Assembly: GCA_946406115.1 (NCBI GenBank)
Contig: OX291549.1
Location: forward strand, 18,251,901-18,315,900
DNA length: 64,000 nucleotides
Direction: 5' to 3'
Source: Apoda limacodes
Lineage: Eukaryota; Arthropoda; Insecta; Lepidoptera; Limacodidae
Shown here: one piece after another, positions 1-11,044 of the stretch
Numbering within the stretch: position 1 is the stretch's first letter
Layout of the letters: each line of letters starts with the position of its first letter
Translations under genes and position numbers: made by a program
The notes under the pieces: generated by a model
Databases searched by the model: none
Told to the model about the DNA's origin: nothing
The model's input: the letters and a program-made list of their open reading frames with translations, nothing else

Positions 1-36
1 CCGTGTACTCCAAAACAGGTAAAGATACGATAAGAT

Positions 37-126
37 ATGAAGGAGAAAAATAAATATAAACTCAACAAAGAAGAAGAAGATATTTTGGATACGATAAGAA
101 ATTTATATGATGACTGTGAAGAATAA
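37..126 (+). CDS. Possible small ORF or terminal exon, with a poly(A) signal
   Basis: A 29-codon reading frame opens with ATG at 37 and stops at TAA 124-126. It is lysine- and glutamate-rich and ends in the acidic tail NLYDDCEE. An AATAAA hexamer follows at 165-170, 39 bases after the stop, so this could be the last exon of a gene entering from the left or a short host ORF. An in-frame TAA at 31-33 lies just upstream, so if it is an exon the acceptor must fall between that stop and the ATG. No family is recognised. It could also be chance in AT-rich DNA. Confidence 0.2.
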   Translation: MKEKNKYKLNKEEEDILDTIRNLYDDCEE

Positions 127-1353
127 TATTTTTATGTCGTGTTTAATCTTACGTGTTAATTTAAAATAAAGAAAAATGTACACGGCAATTTTGTAGTTTT
201 TATTTCAAAACACAGCAATCCGGATCCAAAAACACGGCAACTTAAAATTTCGAAATGGCAACCCTGGTAAGTACTACATAAGACGTTTTTTATGTATGTG
301 CAATTTTCGCATAGTTTGTCGCGGACACAAACTTGTATGCATTATGGTATTTTTTGGATGTGTCAAGATATTGAAAATATCTGTAATAATAGACCAAAAC
401 ATAGTTTTGTAATGGATAAGGGCAAGACACAGGTAATAAAACACTACATTGACATAAGACACTTACATAAAACATTTTTTTGTCGAATTTTTTTTTTGCG
501 CACCCTTGTGTGGTATTTCGTTGGATAGGGCTACAAAATTATACAACATGTATTATGTATACATAATGTATTATATTTCTATGCATACATAATGTATAAA
601 TATTATAGCAAAAAATCATTGATGAACAAAATAATAATAAATAATATTGGAAAATAAAAGGATAAGAAAGACTGACATTGGTTACGTACAGTCATTTCCT
701 AAAGTGCATGCAAAGTGTAAAGGTTAAAATTGTGTGAAGCCATTCTGTGAATCTCGCACCCACACATTAACATTATGAGAACTGTCAATAATATTAACCT
801 TAAATCGACTAAATTAGGTTTATTTTTCTGTATACTAACCAGTTTATTTAAACTGTTCTTCTATCTTTTGGTTTCTTAACCTAACAAATTAATTAGGTGT
901 AAACTGCAGTGTTGTTCTACATACGTATTGTTTATTTTCGCCCGTTAGTGTAGGTAGGCGCTGCGACTTAATCCAGCGAGCCTATGGTTCAAATCATGCT
1001 AATTCCGTATTGAGTATTCTTGTTAGGAATAACTTTTTTTTTTATGTTTTGACATCTAGTTCTCTCTGAAAAGGACTTTTTTGTTTTGTTTGCAAGAATT
1101 AAAACACATGCAATCAAATAAAAATGGTTTTTATTAAAATTTTATAAATCATAAATAATGTTTTTGATAAATGTCTCTTTTTCTATATATATATTTCCTA
1201 TGGTTATAGCTTAAGTATTCGTTTCCGTTATGAAAAGAAAATTGAAACTTAACCATAAGAATAAAAAAATACAACAAAGTAAAAAAAAATATTTTATGTC
1301 TTAAATATATTGAAATGTAAAATAATATCTGTAAGAAAAATAGTACTTATTTT
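127..1353. other. AT-rich intergenic DNA, no gene seen
   Basis: No coding signal is recognisable. The stretch has short palindromic AT motifs around 541-600 (tacataatgtat repeated). A weak tRNA-like B-box, ggttcaaatca, sits near 987 and could be the relic of a tRNA-derived SINE, but no matching A-box or folded tRNA can be drawn. Confidence 0.5.
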
Positions 1354-1618
1354 TAGGGTTCCGTACCCAAAGGGTAATTAGCGGAACCCTATTACTAAGG
1401 CTCCGGCTGTATCTCATGAACCGTGATAGTTGGACAGTTGAAATTTTCACAGAAGATATATTTCTGTAATAACAAATACTAAAAAATAGAATAAAATAAA
1501 TATTTTTTTATTTTAAATTAAATATTACAAAATATTTAGTTATATATAGTTTTTTGCCGTTTTTATAGATACTGGTACGGAACCCTTCGTGCGCGAGTCC
1601 GACTTGTACTTGGCCGAT
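1354..1618 (-). repeat. Lepidopteran interspersed repeat, family A (copy 1)
   Basis: Read on the - strand this begins with a CGGCCAAGTac-type head at about 1618, passes an aagggttccgtacc block, and ends with ccctttgggtacggaaccct at 1354. The same head and tail recur at 22027, 28141, 32371 and 41596. It is non-coding. The internal blocks agggttccgtacc and ggtacggaaccct are inverted relative to each other. Its head abuts the stop codon of the Tc1-like transposase remnant, so it probably inserted there. Confidence 0.8.
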
Positions 1619-1621
1619 TTT

Positions 1622-2320
1622 TTAGTATTTAATATAACCTCCATTATTTTCAATCACAGCAAGCAAGCGCCGCCGCATAGATCCGACTATATTAAAACAG
1701 ATATCCTCTAATATTATTCCAAATTTCTAAACAGTGAGCCTCTAATGACTCTGTAGTTCTTTCATTTCGGATGTCCCATTTTTGCACCATCAAACCCAAA
1801 GGTTTTCTATGGGATTTAATCTGGTGATTTTGCAGGTCAAGGAATAACATTAATGTCCGGCGTTGAGTACACCAATCCTGCACTATATGCGCTCGATGCA
1901 CAGGACAGTTATCATGCATAAACTGTATTTGTGGCATATCAGCTAGTGGATAAACAGACCGCGCTGTTGGCAACATGATCTCGTCTAACACTTCGACATA
2001 ATGTGAAGCTCTAGCGCGCCCTGCTATCGAAATTAATTCACCAGGACCAGCCGCAGTCATTCACCCCCTCATATTTAGTGATATCCGTCCAGATTCCATA
2101 CTTGGGGCAACATTGTGTTTTGCATAACGGGTTCCATTTCTGCGCCAAAAATTAAGCCTCCCGTTTTCAGATGATACAAACGACTTCTCATCGGTGAATA
2201 ATGTGTGCTCCTGAAATATATTGTAACCCATATTATGTACTTCTATAATACGCATCCTCTCTTGAATATTAATATTGGCCTGCATATTATTTTTAGCAAA
2301 GAAATTAAATAAAAACACAA
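1622..2320 (-). pseudogene. Tc1-like DDE transposase remnant
   Basis: This is a decayed transposase of the Tc1/mariner superfamily, the enzyme that cuts and pastes its own element. On the - strand one frame runs from about 2318 to 1692, broken by a single TGA at 2061-2063 that probably replaces a Trp codon. The first catalytic Asp is in LFTDEKSF (about 2192). The second is in FMHDNCPVH (about 1913). After about 1860 the frame shifts, but TRLNPIENLW, which carries the third acidic residue of the DD34E triad, is readable. The C-terminal tail (AVIENNGGYIKY) then ends in TAA at 1622-1624. The N-terminal DNA-binding half is largely missing: only a short AT-rich stretch precedes the catalytic part. 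Terminal inverted repeats were not found. The product would be inactive. Confidence 0.85.
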
Positions 2321-2427
2321 AACAACCTTATCAACACACCCACTACGACAAAATGGCTACCTAAGTAATTACCGCATCTAACTTAATAGCTAAATGAAAA
2401 TACCAATTCCAATTCATCGGCAAAATA

Positions 2428-4305
2428 GGTGGGCGACTTGCGAGCTATCCTTCTGGGAGTCGTGCTTTCTGGTCGCTTGCCAAAGCTGCCGAAGGGAACT
2501 TCTGCCAGTCGTCGTTACCACCACTGCGAAAGACCGATGGTGACTTGGCCCATAGTGCTAAAGAGAAAGCCGATCTACTGGGCAGTCTCTTTGCCTCGAA
2601 CTCGAATATGAACGATGAAGGCGCTGTACCACCTACTATACCGTGGTGCGGTAAGACCATGCCGAAAATCTCCATAACGCAGCGGGAGGTCAGGCGGGCG
2701 TTGCTCTCTCTAGACGTTCATAAGTCGAGTGGGCCAGACGGTATACCAGCAGTGGTGCTTAAGCAGTGTGCTCCTGAGTTATGTCCTGTACTCACGCGCC
2801 TCTTCGCGCTTTCCTACCACAATAGGCAATTTCCGTCTTCATGGAAGACTGCGAATGTGCACCCGGTGCTCAAAAAGGGCGATAGATCAGATCCATCGAA
2901 TTACAGGCCTATCGCTATTACCTCTCTCCTCTCTAAGGTGATGGAGCGTGTGATCAACACACAGCTTCTAAGATACCTAGAAGTACACGATCTGATATGG
3001 CTTTCGCCACGGTCGCTCGACTGGTGACCTTCTAGTGTATCTCACACACCGATGGGCACTAGCCATTGAGAGTCAGGGGGAGGCATTGGCATGTAGCCTG
3101 GGCATAGCGAAGGCGTTCGATCGGGTCTGGCACCGCGGTCTTCTATCGAAGTTGCCATCTTACGGAGTGCCCGAGGGTTTGTGCAAATGGGTGGCTAGCT
3201 TTTTGTCCGGCAGACGCATACGAACCGTAGTTGACGGTAGTTGCTCTGATAGCATGGACATTAATGCTGGTGTCCCGCAAGGCTCTGTGCTGTCTCCTAC
3301 GCTGTTTCTACTGCATATCAATGACATGTTGGACATCAACAACATACATTGCTATGCAGATGACAGTACTGGAGACGCTTTTTACACGGGTCGTGCAAAC
3401 ATCCCTCGTTCCGTTGTGGAGGAAAACCGCGGAGAACTTGTGTCTCAAATCGAGACCACACTGTCCCAAGTCTCTGATTGGGGACGGGTAAACTTGGTCC
3501 GATTCAACCCTACAAAGACACAAGTGTGCGCGTTCACCCCTAAGAAAACTCCATTCACTGTAGTCCCACAATTCCAGAACACTCCCCTCTCCATCTCCAA
3601 GAGCATTGGGATCCTTGGTGTCGACATCTCCAGCGATGTTCAGTTCCGAGATCATTTACAAGATAAGGTGAAGCTGGCGTCCAAAAAACTTGGTGTACTC
3701 AACAGAGCGAAGCAGTACTTCACGTCGGGGCAAAGGTTGTTACTTTACAAGTCGCAGGTTCGGCCCCATATGGAGTACTGCTGCCATCTCTGGGCAGGTG
3801 CACCCGGATACCAGCTTGGCCCTTTTGACTCGGTTCAACGACGGGCTGTGAGAATTGTCGACGATTCCAAACTCACTTGCGGTATCGAGCCCTTAAGTCT
3901 GAGGAGAGACTTTGCCTCACTGTGTGTGTTCTACCGCTTGTACAATGGGTTGTGTTCTGAGGAATTGTTCGAAATGATGCCCACGGCTACTTTCTACCAT
4001 CGCACCGCTCGCCATCGGCAGGGAATTCATTCTCACACTTTAGAACCTAAATGGTCGCGTACAGTGCGGTTTCAGAAAAACTTCCTCCCGCGAACGCTTA
4101 AGTTGTGGAATGAGCTCCCTGCCAAGATTTTCTGCAATGGAGTTCTTCAAGAAAGAAGTTATTAGATTTCTGAAGGGTCGGCAACGCGCAAGTGATACCC
4201 CTGGTGTTGCAAGCGTCCATAGGCTACGGTGACCGCTTACCATCAGGCGGGCCGTAAGCTTGTTTGCCACCTTAGTGGTATAATTAAAAAAAAAAAAAAA
4301 AAAAA
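2428..4305 (+). pseudogene. LINE A: 5'-truncated Jockey-like non-LTR retrotransposon with reverse transcriptase and poly(A)
   Basis: This fragment encodes the reverse transcriptase and C-terminal region of a non-LTR element. In order it shows KSSGPDGIPAVVLK (about 2725), LKKGDRSDPSNYRPIAIT (about 2870), AFDRVWHRGLLSKL (about 3113), GVPQGSVLSPTLFLLHIND (about 3270), the catalytic YADD (about 3352), ILGVDISSDVQFRDHL (about 3612) and HMEYCCHLWAG (about 3768). A small deletion near 3005 shifts the frame, losing a few residues after HDLI. A second shift near 4138 breaks the C terminus. The 3' UTR (gtgaccgcttaccatcaggc, about 4229) leads to a 20-base A tract at 4286-4305. Coherent sequence starts at about 2428, so the endonuclease and Gag are missing, as expected of 5' truncation during target-primed insertion. 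Jockey versus CR1 clade is not resolved. Confidence 0.9.
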
Positions 4306-5150
4306 CCAAACATACTTGTAAGCACATACCCCCAGAAACAAATCGGCAACGAACGAGAAACATTAAATGTCTACCTACGTAGAACTTAATAGCTATTAGA
4401 AAATTGGTCTAAGCTGATTAACTAAACAAAATATTCATAATTCGTAAAATGTAACAAAAACAAAAAGAAAGGCATAAGGCGAGATACTAATCCACAACCA
4501 CTGAGTGCACGTATTAAGATCTGATACGTCTATCCACTAGGCTACGGATATGATAATTTTCTTAGTGAAATTATTATATACATGTTAAATGAAACTAATA
4601 TTACTCAGGTTCTACAAGACATATTACTTTATTTCTTAAGGTGTGTGAGTGACTACGCCTCGCTGCCATTCTATTTCGTTTTGAAACTCTATATGCAGTT
4701 CTGCAACTTACCGTACCTCGAATTTTAGTAGCCACGTCTCGCTGGTTCGATATTAGGCTCGTTGATTGAAAACGTGGACCCTGACCAGGTTGCTTCCTTG
4801 CTCCCTTATTTCCCTTGTTGAGTTGTTGAGTAGCTGATTTGCTAGGCACGCGAAACTAAATACTTTTCGCGTTAAATTCACCGAAAGTGATGCTAGTCGG
4901 ATGAGCATCAAACCAATAATGTCAGTTGTTAAGGTAAGATAAATATAGATAGATAAATGTATGAACAATAATTAAACTATAAAACTAATTACCTACCTAC
5001 GTTTTCTGAAAGAACCAAATATAACAAAATAATAGAAAGTACTTAGTACTAGTATTGTTTATTTTACTATTCTATTTTATTATTTATATTTTGAGCGTGA
5101 GAGTAGGTAGATAAGTTACCTACCTTACAACTATATTTTATAAACATCGA
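4306..5150. other. Intergenic, with a possible SINE head
   Basis: No gene is recognised. On the - strand, 4480-4560 reads gtagcctagtggatagacg, which resembles the D-arm/A-box of a tRNA-derived SINE. The B-box expected about 40 bases later is not clear. The rest is unremarkable AT-rich DNA. Confidence 0.35.
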
Positions 5151-5170
5151 TGTTATTTGGCGCGATTGCC

Positions 5171-5180
5171 TTTATAAATA
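5171..5180 (+). promoter_or_regulatory. Candidate TATA box
   Basis: The sequence tttataaata lies in an otherwise GC-rich patch (ggcgcgattgcc immediately upstream). About 30 bases downstream begins a 430-bp segment rich in CG palindromes that ends in a strong splice donor at 5636. The arrangement fits a core promoter on the + strand. Without transcript data this is inference. Confidence 0.3.
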
Positions 5181-5202
5181 CCGAGCAAGCGCAGGATACT
5201 AA

Positions 5203-5635
5203 GATTAATTGGTTCAAAAATAGAATCTTGAGCGGTGACAGGGATTCTCAGGCATGAGATACAAAACAATTTAAACAATACTGTGACGTGTATTTAAATT
5301 CGTCCCAATAGAACGCGATAGCGCGATCATCGCGAGAAGATTAACTGAGAAGAGGCGATGGACGTTGGAAGAAAAAAATATTATTAAGTCCTAGTATCGA
5401 CGGTTTAATGTGTCTTCCTTAGCACGGAGGACCTTAGAAAAATAATTGCCTTTGTATTACGTCACTTGCGACTGATCACGCATCCAAACTTTCGCGCGAA
5501 CATTATTAAACATTTTGTGTGTCAATTAGGTCACTTCTTTACATCTAGCATGTTCCATTTTGAGTTCGTACTTACAAAAGTCGCGTGAACTTGCGATGGT
5601 CACGTAGTCGCGTTGTATTAGGACTACGCCTTTAG
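5203..5635 (+). other. Candidate non-coding first exon
   Basis: The segment lies between the TATA-like motif and the sequence cctttag|gtaagtca, a near-consensus 5' splice site at 5636. It has several CG-containing palindromes (gatagcgcgatcatcgcg, tttcgcgcgaa), unusual in this AT-rich window. Only short ORFs occur, for example ATGGACGTTGGA... ending at TAA, so it would be a leader exon. The next + strand gene is the myosuppressin receptor, whose first coding exon follows an acceptor at 15809-15811. A roughly 10-kb leader intron joining them is possible but unproven. Confidence 0.3.
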
Positions 5636-5641
5636 GTAAGT

Positions 5642-6074
5642 CATCGTAACAAACTTATTAGTATGATATTCCAGTTATTTTAAGGCCAAACATGAAATAA
5701 AATTGCTTTCAGCTTTAAAAATAAAACCCGGCTTTAAAAGTTACGTTTCCATTACCTATTGAATAAAAGCTTTTACTCCGTTAACATAGCAAATTATGAA
5801 ACTCTCTTATCTTTTTAAGCTTTTAAATATTAAACATTCTAGGGGTGAAAGATAATTCTAGTCTAGGGGTAAAAGGTTTTGATAAAAGCAGGCTTTTTGT
5901 GGAATTGAGTGCGCTTATAGAACATACAATAGGTACCATTAAAAACATTTGATGTTAAAAAGATGACAATGCAACAAATAGTGAAATCTCTAATGTAGTT
6001 TAGCATTATTATTCCCTTACGACTGTTCATTTAACAGGTATTTTATAAATAAACAACCTTTAGTTAAAAACATT
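5642..6074. other. Intergenic, nothing recognised
   Basis: AT-rich sequence without an ORF or identifiable repeat. If the 5203-5635 exon is real, this is the start of its intron. Confidence 0.4.
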
Positions 6075-7690
6075 TAGGTGACTAGAAAAAGCTTACGGTC
6101 CGCCGTTGCCTATGGACGCTTTCAACACCAGGGCCTAAATCTAATCACTGCTTTTTTGAGGACCTCCATATAGTAGTTCTTAGGGAAAACCTTGGCAGGG
6201 ACCTAATTCTGTAAACTAAGCGTTCGCGGGAGGAAGTTCCTGTGAAACCGCACTGTGCGTGACCATTTAAGTTCTTACTAAGATCACAGAATAATAATAG
6301 TATGCTAAGGTATAGGATTAGTTACCTGCTGATAGGAAACGGTGCAATAGTAGAATGTGGTTATGGGCATCATATCGATCAATTCCTGGAAGCACAGCCC
6401 ATTAAACAAAAGGCAGAATAAACATAGGCAGGGATTCTTCTCAGAGTTAAGGGTTCAATACCGCTTGTGAGATTCTTGTCCTGTCAAAAGGGCCTGGGTA
6501 TCCAGGTGCAACCTATCAGAGATGGCAGCAGTACTCCATGTTAGGCAGAACTTGGGACTCATAAAGCAGGAACCTATGCTTTGAGGTGATGTACTGCTTC
6601 GCTCTGTTGTACTGTACACCTTGTTCTTTGGAAGCTAGTTTCACTTGGTTCTCCTGGTAAAAAGTGTCTTGGAAGCTGAGTGTTTATAGATTAATCACCT
6701 TGGAGAGGAGAGAGGTAAAAGCGATTGGCCTGAAGTTCTACGGATCTGATCCATCGCCTTTTTAGGCACCGGGTACACATTTGTAATCTTTGACGAAGAC
6801 CGAAAATGCCTAGTGTAGTAGGAAAGCGGGAAAAGGTGCGTGAGTACAGGACAAACCTCAGGAGCACAATGTTAAAGCACTACTACTAGTAAACCGCCCG
6901 GCTTACTTGACTTCTCAACGTCTAGAGAAAGCAACGCCCGCGGGACCTTCCACTATGACATAGATATTTTCGTCATGGTTCCACCACACCTCGGTATAGT
7001 AGGATGTACAACGAATACAATGTTCAAATATAGTCAGTTTGAGGCAAAGAAAATGCCCAGTAGATAGTATTCTTCTCTAGCACTATGGACAAAGTCACTA
7101 TTGATCTCTCGCAATAATGGTAAAGACAACCGGCAAGTTTCCTTCTCCATGATTAGCAAGCGACCAGAAAGCACGACTCCCCGAGATGTAGCTTGCAAGT
7201 TACCAACCTATAGGTTGGCAACCTATAGAATATATTCTGCCGATAACTTCGAATTGTTTTGAGCTGTGATCCAAGCTTCATACACAGCTTGAGAATTTTA
7301 AATTGTCTGCAAGAAGTTTTTTGGCATCGTTAGCTACTTGCGGGTTGGAAATAAAACATTTCATACCAACGAGGATTGAATCAGTGACTACGTTTGCGTA
7401 AATGTCGGCAGTGTCTGAGCTGAAAAATTTACACACTTAGGAATGGACCTGCAACTATTTGGCCCAGACGAAACGATTTGTGAGCTTGATATATGAGTGC
7501 GGACGAGAACGTGGTCAGAGAAGTCAAGAGGTGCATCCACTGAGATATCTGTCCGGGCGTGTAGAACCAGAAGGTTCAGTAAAGAGTTCATGTAGTGTTC
7601 AATATCTGGTATTCACGTTGGAGAATGTACCAGTTGAGGGAATTCATAGTTCAGAGCAAATTCCTGCATAGTTACTGGACTCCCAAAATG
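6075..7690 (-). pseudogene. LINE A, degraded antisense copy (endonuclease to 3' end)
   Basis: This is the same LINE family as 2428-4305 but on the - strand and heavily mutated. The 3' end is at about 6090 (rc of taccatcaggc..., seen as agcttacggtccgccgttgcctatgg). The block at 6220-6260 (gcgttcgcgggaggaagttcct) is the complement of the aacttcctcccgcgaacgc block. Tracts at 6690-6900 match the antisense RT region, and 7140-7180 matches the antisense of the 2440-2500 segment. The part beyond, 7250-7680, extends upstream of the truncation point of the first copy into what should be the endonuclease/linker. Every frame is broken by many stops. Nearest-intact comparison is the 2428 copy. Confidence 0.7.
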
Positions 7691-8534
7691 GCTTTTGAGT
7701 ATACTTTCTTTTATTTATAAAGAAAAAAATATCATTTATATGCCTAAAATAAAAGTATATTAAATAGAGCTAATAATTAATATAAATAATATTATAATTT
7801 CTTGACTAAATTATTCAATCTATGTTTTTTGACATTAAATAAATCACTTTGATTATATAATCAAATTTCACTGTCAAATAGCAAATTCATTGCAGATTCT
7901 AATTAATTCAAATACAAAATCACAAACAGTAAACAAATTTAATGAAGCTAGACTTGATTGAACTTAAGTAACAAGTTTGAATAGTACCTACCTAAGTATT
8001 GCTAACGACAGATAGGTATAGAGCATTTACAACGTCTTACAAAAAACTACAATGTTTATAGGTGTATGTGTCCTACCTAAGCACAGAGCAAAACTGTCAT
8101 TAAGTAAGTATTAGTACAATAGTGAGGCGCTGGGGTGTGCCAAAATTTATAGATAGTACAAGTCTACTTAAAATGGTTTCGATGTTATTTATTAAATAAT
8201 ATTTAACGAAGTATTTTATCCGACTTAGTAGGGTTATGATTTTAAAATTAATAAAAAAACTTATCATCATTAATAATATATTCATGAGATATTCATAACA
8301 TTATCATGAGAAGCCGACATTATCCCTGATAAACAAAGGCTACTGTTTACTCCGAGAAAATGCTTCATTCTTACGGGAAAACGGGTAATAGGACAACGGG
8401 TTGAAATTTTATATGGGTATTTCAATGATTTCCTGGATGATTTAAAAATACAATTGGACCCGGTAGGTAGCGCTGCTATCGGTATATCAACTACTAAACG
8501 GCTCTACCGATTGGATTAAAATTTTGTATGTGTA
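7691..8534. other. AT-rich intergenic DNA, nothing recognised
   Basis: No ORF above noise, no tandem repeat and no familiar transposon motif was seen in this stretch. Confidence 0.5.
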
Positions 8535-8845
8535 TTAGCTTTTGCCAGCGGCTTCGCTCGCCCTAAATTTGGTTATCGGCGTACGATTATTACGACCACT
8601 CCTCAATTATAGAAAAAAACCTTCTCACACTTGACGTTCTCTCTCTCTCTCTCGCTCTACTACTAAAAATTAATTAACTAATGGATTAACCTCGCGATCT
8701 TGGTGTTTCAAACAAACTTTGAACCCCCGTTTAGGGGGTGAGTTTAGAAAAATACTTTCTTAGCGCATGCCTACATCATAATAGCTACATGTGTGCTAAA
8801 TTTCAGCTCGATCCGTCCAGTGCATAGGACCCATAAGTTCTTTTA
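8535..8845 (+). repeat. Lepidopteran repeat, family B (CTAGC-TTTGCC...TTATCGGCGT type)
   Basis: The head is attagcttttgccagcggcttcgctcgccc, then ttggttatcggcgtacg. A CT microsatellite lies at 8640-8660. The downstream block contains aacccccgtttagggggtgag and the tail aaatttcagctcgatccgtccagtgcatagg. The head recurs at 21570 (-), 23375, 25877, 44430, 54880 (-) and 61492. It is non-coding, and I infer a non-autonomous transposon of unresolved class. Confidence 0.65.
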
Positions 8846-9017
8846 CATATAGATTTATTTTATATCTTTCATATATATTTGTATATTTATATATATCTAT
8901 TAATATATGTCTAATATATGTATAATATATGTATATGAATATGTGCATGGATGTGTATTTTATATAATCTTTAATAGGTATATGAATACCTATTTATTTA
9001 TTTATTTACATATATGT

Positions 9018-9230
9018 CGGGTCAAGAGGCCGAGATTGTTCTTTATCCGACATCTTTGTATTATTACGCGCGCGTCCGCCACTACTCATTACTATAAGTA
9101 ATCTGCATCTCTTTCTCTTGGAGCACGATACCGAGACTCTGCCGAAGCGCCCTGAAGTTAACTGCAGGTGTCGCTTGCGTTCTGAAGTATCCATCATACG
9201 ACACAATAGATGACCAATGATTACTCCGAC
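9018..9230. other. GC-richer unexplained block
   Basis: From gtcgggtcaagaggccgag to attactccgac the composition rises well above the flanking AT-rich DNA. It includes gcgcgcgtccgcc and ctgaagttaactgcagg. No protein motif is recognised on either strand. It is bounded by atatat tracts and is probably part of an insertion. Confidence 0.3.
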
Positions 9231-9288
9231 ATATATATATGTACGTCTGCTGTGTAATAGTATATATTATATGTTATATGAATATAGT

Positions 9289-9487
9289 ACAATCGAAGTT
9301 TTATAGGAGTTGCTTGAGTATGTCATGCTCTCTCAAAGTGTCTCTGCGGTGATGGCGTGTGTGTCGGGTCGTTACGTTCCCTAACTAAAACATGGTTGAG
9401 CGAAGCGATGGCTGATTCATGTGTCATACTTGTAAACGGGTGCCGCCTTTGGAGGCTGGTCTGCTCTTGCAAACTTATTTGTATTCT
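9289..9487 (+). repeat. Interspersed repeat R1 (copy 1)
   Basis: The copy runs from gtacaatcgaagttttat to caaacttatttgtattctta. The same approximately 200 bp returns on the opposite strand at 41258-41462, nearly identical through ttgagcgaagcgatggctgattcatg. It carries a partial open frame on each strand but no recognised protein. Sharp ends at gtacaatcgaag in both copies suggest a mobile unit. Confidence 0.65.
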
Positions 9488-9489
9488 TA

Positions 9490-9507
9490 GTATATATGTA
9501 TATATAT

Positions 9508-9562
<55 letters not shown>

Positions 9563-9571
9563 CATATTTAT
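9490..9571. repeat. AT-type microsatellite
   Basis: Runs of tatatata are interrupted by single c residues (tatatacatat). They lie directly after the R1 copy. Confidence 0.9.
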
Positions 9572-9998
9572 ACGTCTGCTGTGCTATTTTATATGTAATA
9601 TTATATGTTATATGAATATATTTTTCTCGGGAGTTACTTTAAATCCCGTCACAGAGTAATTGAAGACTTTTAACGTATCACATGGTGCCCCCCCTATGCA
9701 ATCTGAAAAACAATAGGCAAATTAAATAGTACCTAAATTTTGATTGTTTTTTTTTAATCAAACTATTTACATTGTAAATATTGTTTTTTAAGTATTTCAA
9801 TACAAAAAATGTATTTATTAGTTGATACACCATAATATTATGTTTCATTTGTGATTTTACAAAGATTACCTATTGGACGCACGCAATAAAACAGTATTGT
9901 AATTAGTTTGTAAAGCTAGTTGTAGTTAATTTACTTGACGATTCGAAAGTGTTCTAAGTAACCCATTTGAATAAAATGATTTTGATTTTGATTTTATA

Positions 9999-10292
9999 TA
10001 CTGAATCTCGGAAACGGCTTCAAGGATTTTCATGAAATTTAGTATGCAGGGAGTTTCGGGGCGATAAATCGATATAGCTAGGTTTTATTTTTAGGAAACG
10101 TCGTTTTATCAGTGTTTTCAGGTTAAACTAAAAATTAAAACACTTCCTGAATTGTGTTGGCGAGTAGTAATACTATTATTGTTACCGACACAGCAAAACT
10201 AAAGCTACTTGACAATAGATGGCGTTGTTCAGCAACACTAAAGCTACTTGCAGCAGATGGCGTTGTAAAAGAAACGAGCAAAGCTCGGTCCA
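9999..10292 (+). repeat. Interspersed repeat, family C (copy 1)
   Basis: It starts ctgaatctcggaaacggctt, passes gggcgataaatcgatatagctagg, contains a short internal duplication (ctaaagctacttg...agatggcgttg twice), and ends acgagcaaagctcggtcc. The antisense counterpart is at 46782-46990. It is non-coding. Confidence 0.65.
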
Positions 10293-11040
10293 CAGGTGAT
10301 TGATTATTAATTGTATCTATCGGTACACATAGTGGGATAACATACACATAAGAGTTGTTATTTTCAACACATTCTGTGTTTTGTGTGTGTAAAAAAAGAA
10401 TGTTAATATTCCCGAAATCGACGGCTGCAGTATCTTCTATGTTCAAATTATTTTTTATTTTTAAACATTTCAGTTTAATAAAACTATTTCTAGAGTATCA
10501 AGGATACAATTGTTTATCTACTGACTGGATACTCTTACAAATTCATTTAAATAACTAGTGCGATGTTGGTACAAAGTATTGACGTTGATGTGTTAGCTAC
10601 ATTTTGCGTGGGATACCTACTAATTTGACGTAAATATTTCGTATTTCCCACGCATGTTTACTAGACTGGGTGCTCATCATTATTAACTGTAAGATCGCTG
10701 TTCGCTGTTTATTATTGTTTAAACAAGCGACGGGGTTGTTGAATGAATAAATGTTTGAATTATGTAGACCACGTATTGTTTTGGTTCTAAGACTGTTATG
10801 TGCTGTACCTATTTAGGTAAAACTATTATGTATGTGATGTAGTCATCGGATGGTTCTCAAAATATAAATTACATTACAAGCATTTTTGAGTAAAATCTTT
10901 TTGCATCAGACTTTATTATTTGAAGCAAAACTCTACAACAATCGATTTTCAAAGGATATTTATTGCTGGTGGCTAAAACTCACTAGCAATGAAATTTCAT
11001 ACAATTTTGCTGGCAACAATAAAACAAAACTCGACAATAA
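10293..11040. other. Intergenic, nothing recognised
   Basis: The stretch has short ORFs only. A segment such as cgctgtttattattgtttaaacaagcg forms a loose inverted repeat near 10700. No gene is supported. Confidence 0.4.
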
Positions 11041-11044
11041 CGGA

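Larger units (their letters stand above)
9242..9620. repeat. Direct repeats flanking a family R1 copy
   Basis: The sequence tacgtctgctgtg...ttatatgttatatgaatata occurs at about 9242-9288 and again at about 9571-9620. The first is followed by ttttataggagttgctt and the second by the similar tttctcgggagttacttt. This looks like a degenerate tandem duplication of about 330 bp, with R1 in the first unit. Confidence 0.5.

Noticed and set aside
9323..9565. Tyr-Ile-rich ORF across the AT repeat
   Set aside because: The composition is explained by the TATA microsatellite.
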